Shown here in pieces: positions 5,288-5,900 of a stretch of DNA of 5,900 nt. The notes below the pieces were generated by a model, which was not told the DNA's origin, did no database searches, and saw only the letters and a program-made list of their open reading frames with translations. The translations under genes were made by a program, and so were the position numbers. Origin of the DNA: an uncultured Coprococcus sp. (GTDB lineage: Bacteria > Bacillota_A > Clostridia > Lachnospirales > Lachnospiraceae); assembly GCA_900767685.1 (NCBI GenBank), contig CAAGAB010000016.1:1-5900 (forward strand), written 5' to 3'. How positions within the stretch are numbered: position 1 is the stretch's first letter; every line of letters starts with the position of its first letter.

Positions 5288-5900
5288 TTAGAAGTATCCC
5301 TCCCTCTTTCTACGCTCCATGCTGCCTGCTGCCTCGTTGTCAATAACTCTGGTGGTTCTCTCTGAGGATACCGCACTGAGCGTCTCCTCGATAATCTCAG
5401 GGAGTGTGTCCGCTTTGGACTCCACGCCGCCTGTCAGTGGATAGCATCCGAGAGTTCTGAAACGAACACTCTTGTACTCTATCTTCTCACCAGGTCTGAG
5501 TTTCATTCTGTCATCATCGACCATGATGATATTTCCGTCACGGTATACAACAGGCCTAACCTTTGCGAAGTACAGCGATGGGATCTCTATGTTCTCACGC
5601 TCTATGTACTCCCATATATCAGCCTCAGTCCAGTTGGAAAGTGGGAATACACGAACCTCCTCACCCTTCTGGATCTTGGTGTTGAAGAGCTTCCACATCT
5701 CCGGTCTCTGGTTCTTCGGATCCCATGCATGCTGTGAATTTCTGAATGAGAGGATTCTCTCTTTCGCACGGGACTTCTCCTCGTCTCTGCGTCCGCCGCC
5801 AAATGCTGCAGTGAAGCCGTATTTGTCAAGCGCCTGCTTGAGTGCCTGCGTCTTCATGATATCTGTGTATGCTGAGCCGTGGTCAAATGGGTTGATGCCC
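5288..5900 (-). CDS. cysD: Sulfate adenylyltransferase subunit 2, 5' end outside window
   Basis: C-terminal part of the ATP-transferring subunit of ATP sulfurylase, partner of the CysN encoded immediately after it. The frame is open to the window edge. The visible part begins around GINPF...HGSA (before residue 111, numbering by the other copy) and includes [16 protein letters not shown] (130-145), [42 protein letters not shown] (243-257) and the typical C-terminal [12 protein letters not shown]. With the N terminus of the other copy, the full length would be 299 residues, close to E. coli CysD. A Met at 5857 is internal, not the start. The TAA (5290-5288) is one base from the cysN ATG. The PP-loop region and promoter lie outside the window, so I cannot tell whether this copy is intact at its 5' end, though its pairing with cysN makes it the likely working copy. 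Confidence 0.93.
   Translation of the reverse strand, partial: GINPFDHGSAYTDIMKTQALKQALDKYGFTAAFGGGRRDEEKSRAKERILSFRNSQHAWDPKNQRPEMWKLFNTKIQKGEEVRVFPLSNWTEADIWEYIERENIEIPSLYFAKVRPVVYRDGNIIMVDDDRMKLRPGEKIEYKSVRFRTLGCYPLTGGVESKADTLPEIIEETLSAVSSERTTRVIDNEAAGSMERRKREGYF
5298..5306 (-). promoter_or_regulatory. Ribosome binding site of cysN inside the cysD 3' end
   Basis: On the minus strand GAGGGAGGG lies 11 bases before the ATG at 5286-5284, within the last codons of cysD. It decides the cysN start against the longer reading from 5376 and fits coupling of the two subunits' translation. Confidence 0.6.
5552..5900. repeat. Long direct repeat, right copy (internal cysD)
   Basis: Partner of the repeat at 1-349, same orientation. 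Together they bracket most of cysN-cysD and the whole phosphoesterase gene. Homologous recombination between them would delete a 5551-bp segment as a circle. Confidence 0.95.

Noticed and set aside
5287..5376. Thirty-residue N-terminal extension of CysN starting at 5376
   Set aside because: It is out-of-frame cysD sequence; the ATG at 5286 has its own ribosome binding site and gives the expected GTPase N terminus.
5288..5857. A 189-residue CysD starting at Met 5857
   Set aside because: The frame stays open to the window edge, and the other copy shows this Met is residue 111 of a protein of about 299 residues.

Overview
The window comes from a low- to mid-GC Gram-positive bacterium. The CysD and CysN sequences look like those of Lachnospiraceae-type Clostridia; this is a judgement from protein character and AG-rich ribosome binding sites, not from a search. 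Every gene I can support is on the minus strand, so transcription runs from high to low coordinates.

Layout in transcription order. (1) 5900-5288: the C-terminal two thirds of cysD (sulfate adenylyltransferase subunit 2), cut at its 5' end by the window edge. (2) 5286-3646: cysN, the GTPase subunit, one base after the cysD stop. It carries a C-terminal tail that looks like a decayed APS kinase domain, followed by an EF-hand-like loop. (3) 3599-3564: a rho-independent terminator closing the cysDN unit. (4) 3531-3504: a possible promoter, then an almost complete extended Shine-Dalgarno sequence. (5) 3472-839: an AT-rich 877-residue gene for a calcineurin-like metallophosphoesterase with an N-terminal Cys cluster, a helical insert of about 180 residues inside the catalytic core, and an unassigned C-terminal region. 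(6) 838-637: a gene-free spacer holding two copies of a 30-bp GC-rich dyad element. (7) 636-1: a second cysD copy with an in-frame TAG at codon 11, cut at its 3' end by the window edge.

The two ends of the window are the same sequence: 1-349 aligns without gaps to 5552-5900 (offset 5551) with 16 mismatches by hand count. The phosphoesterase gene therefore sits between two direct copies of cysD. The copies differ in 14 codons, of which 13 are synonymous. One copy nevertheless has a nonsense mutation.

CysD and CysN together form the ATP sulfurylase that turns sulfate and ATP into adenylylsulfate (APS), with GTP hydrolysis driving the reaction. The phosphoesterase has no visible link to sulfur metabolism. 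It has its own expression signals, a different base composition and a multidomain layout I do not recognise as a named family. It is the best candidate here for an undescribed accessory function, perhaps a nuclease or phosphodiesterase used in conflict with phages or mobile elements, but that role is speculation. No transposase, integrase, CRISPR array, tRNA or rRNA was seen.
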